6,136 nt of DNA. Origin: an uncultured Lentisphaeraceae bacterium (GTDB taxonomy: Bacteria > Verrucomicrobiota > Kiritimatiellia > RFP12 > DVOR01). Below the pieces are notes generated by a model. It was not told the origin of the DNA, did no database searches, and was given only the letters and a program-made list of their open reading frames with translations. Each line of letters begins with the position of its first letter. Position 1 is the stretch's first letter. The DNA lies in the NCBI GenBank assembly GCA_946056345.1, contig CAMGJH010000072.1, forward strand, positions 1 to 6,136. The letters run 5' to 3'. The position numbers and the translations under genes were made by a program. Below are positions 5,522 through 6,136 of the stretch, one piece after another.

Positions 5522-6136
5522 TTAGTGCAGCCGATAGGTGGCACTAACGGCATCGGGGGCCGTCTTGGCGAAGAAGGAGGCGATGGCCGTGTCGTAGTCG
5601 GCGGTGTGGGCGAAGGACTTCTTCATCAGGTAGAAGCGGGTGTCGAGGCCCAGGGTGCCATTCTGCTCGCGCAGTTCGGTAATCAGGCGCGCGTAATCCT
5701 GCGGATCGGTGACGGAGGCCACGCGCAGGTAGTTCTTGGCCGATGCGCGGACCATGCACGGGCCGCCGATGTCGATGTTCGTGCGGGCCTGCTCGGGGGT
5801 GACACCCGGGAGGGCCACCGTGCGCTTGAAGGGGTAGAGGTTGACCACCACCATGTCGATCGGCACGGCGCAGAGGCGCTGGATGTCGGCCTGATGGGCG
5901 TCGTTATAGGTCTCGGAGAGGATGCCGAGATAGATCTTGAAGTCGAGGGTCTTGACCAGACCTCCCTGCATCTCGGGCTGGCCAGTGTAGTCCGAGACCG
6001 CCACCAACTGACCCTCCTGCCCCGGCTTGAGCAGCGCCTTGATGGCTGAGTAGGTCCCGCCCGTGGAGTAAATCGTAATCCCCGGGCACGCCTCCAACAG
6101 CGCCGGCACAAAAGTGTCCAGCCCGGTCTTATCGGA
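5522..6136 (-). CDS. purH: Stand-alone IMP cyclohydrolase (PurH N-terminal domain; 5' end outside window)
   Basis: The product should close the IMP ring from FAICAR, the last step of de novo purine synthesis, in the cytoplasm. Reading continues past the GTG at 6109 to the window edge as SDKTGLDTF, so the true start lies roughly ten codons outside. Family signatures in order are SDKTG, STGGT, PEMQGGLVKTL, VVVNLYPF, NIDIGGPCMVRASAKN, TDPQDY and FAHTADYDTAIA. The tyrosine, aspartate and lysine of the last catalytic segments (NLYPF, NIDIGG, SAKN) are kept, but the usual KTLHP reads KTLDF. The protein stops just after FAHTADYD, about 25 residues on, where bifunctional PurH would enter its AICAR transformylase domain (about 520 residues in total). 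A heptamer repeat and a terminator follow, so this is a natural end rather than a frameshift, and the transformylase must be encoded elsewhere. Confidence 0.93.
   Translation of the reverse strand, partial: SDKTGLDTFVPALLEACPGITIYSTGGTYSAIKALLKPGQEGQLVAVSDYTGQPEMQGGLVKTLDFKIYLGILSETYNDAHQADIQRLCAVPIDMVVVNLYPFKRTVALPGVTPEQARTNIDIGGPCMVRASAKNYLRVASVTDPQDYARLITELREQNGTLGLDTRFYLMKKSFAHTADYDTAIASFFAKTAPDAVSATYRLH

Overview
This G+C-rich bacterial window carries four genes, all on the minus strand. The style suggests a member of the PVC superphylum, with Kiritimatiellota or a related Verrucomicrobiota/Lentisphaerota lineage most plausible. The clues are exported proteins that join an Ig-like domain to a formylglycine-generating-enzyme (FGE/SUMF1) fold and C-terminal beta-sandwich modules, a secreted protein with bacterial thrombospondin-type-3 (TSP3) calcium motifs, and a C-terminal 'LSW..V.GRTYTV' motif. 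The taxonomic call is inference from family style only.

Layout in the direction of transcription (right to left). Positions 6136-5522 hold the 3' part of a purH-type gene encoding only the IMP cyclohydrolase domain; its start lies just outside the window. It ends at its own stop and is followed by a short heptamer repeat and a strong intrinsic terminator (5488-5459). The stretch 5458-5174 has no convincing gene but holds a 12-bp palindromic stem with DnaA-box-like halves, a 15-bp inverted repeat, and four CCCGGGT motifs spaced 44, 22 and 22 bp. A weak extended -10 lies just before the next gene.

From 5173 leftwards there is a compact, probably co-transcribed, three-gene cluster of exported proteins. 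Two full-length paralogues of 685 and 691 residues (5173-3116 and 3103-1028) are separated by 12 nt. Fourteen nt further on comes a third gene (1013 to beyond position 1), which runs off the window and has no stop inside it. Its frame is open throughout and codes for a signal peptide, two nearly identical 92-residue repeats with calcium-type motifs, a third such motif and the start of a beta-rich module.

How they may work together: the two FGE-like proteins keep the fold signatures but lack the catalytic cysteine pair of true FGE, so they are more likely structural or binding proteins than sulfatase-activating enzymes. Together with the calcium-motif repeat protein they look like a secreted or cell-surface set, possibly for binding glycans or neighbouring cells. 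The purine gene is a separate housekeeping unit behind its own terminator. The most notable points are the 257-bp perfect coding repeat with a sharply bounded cluster of synonymous differences, the stand-alone IMP cyclohydrolase, the duplicated pseudo-FGE proteins and the structured intergenic region.
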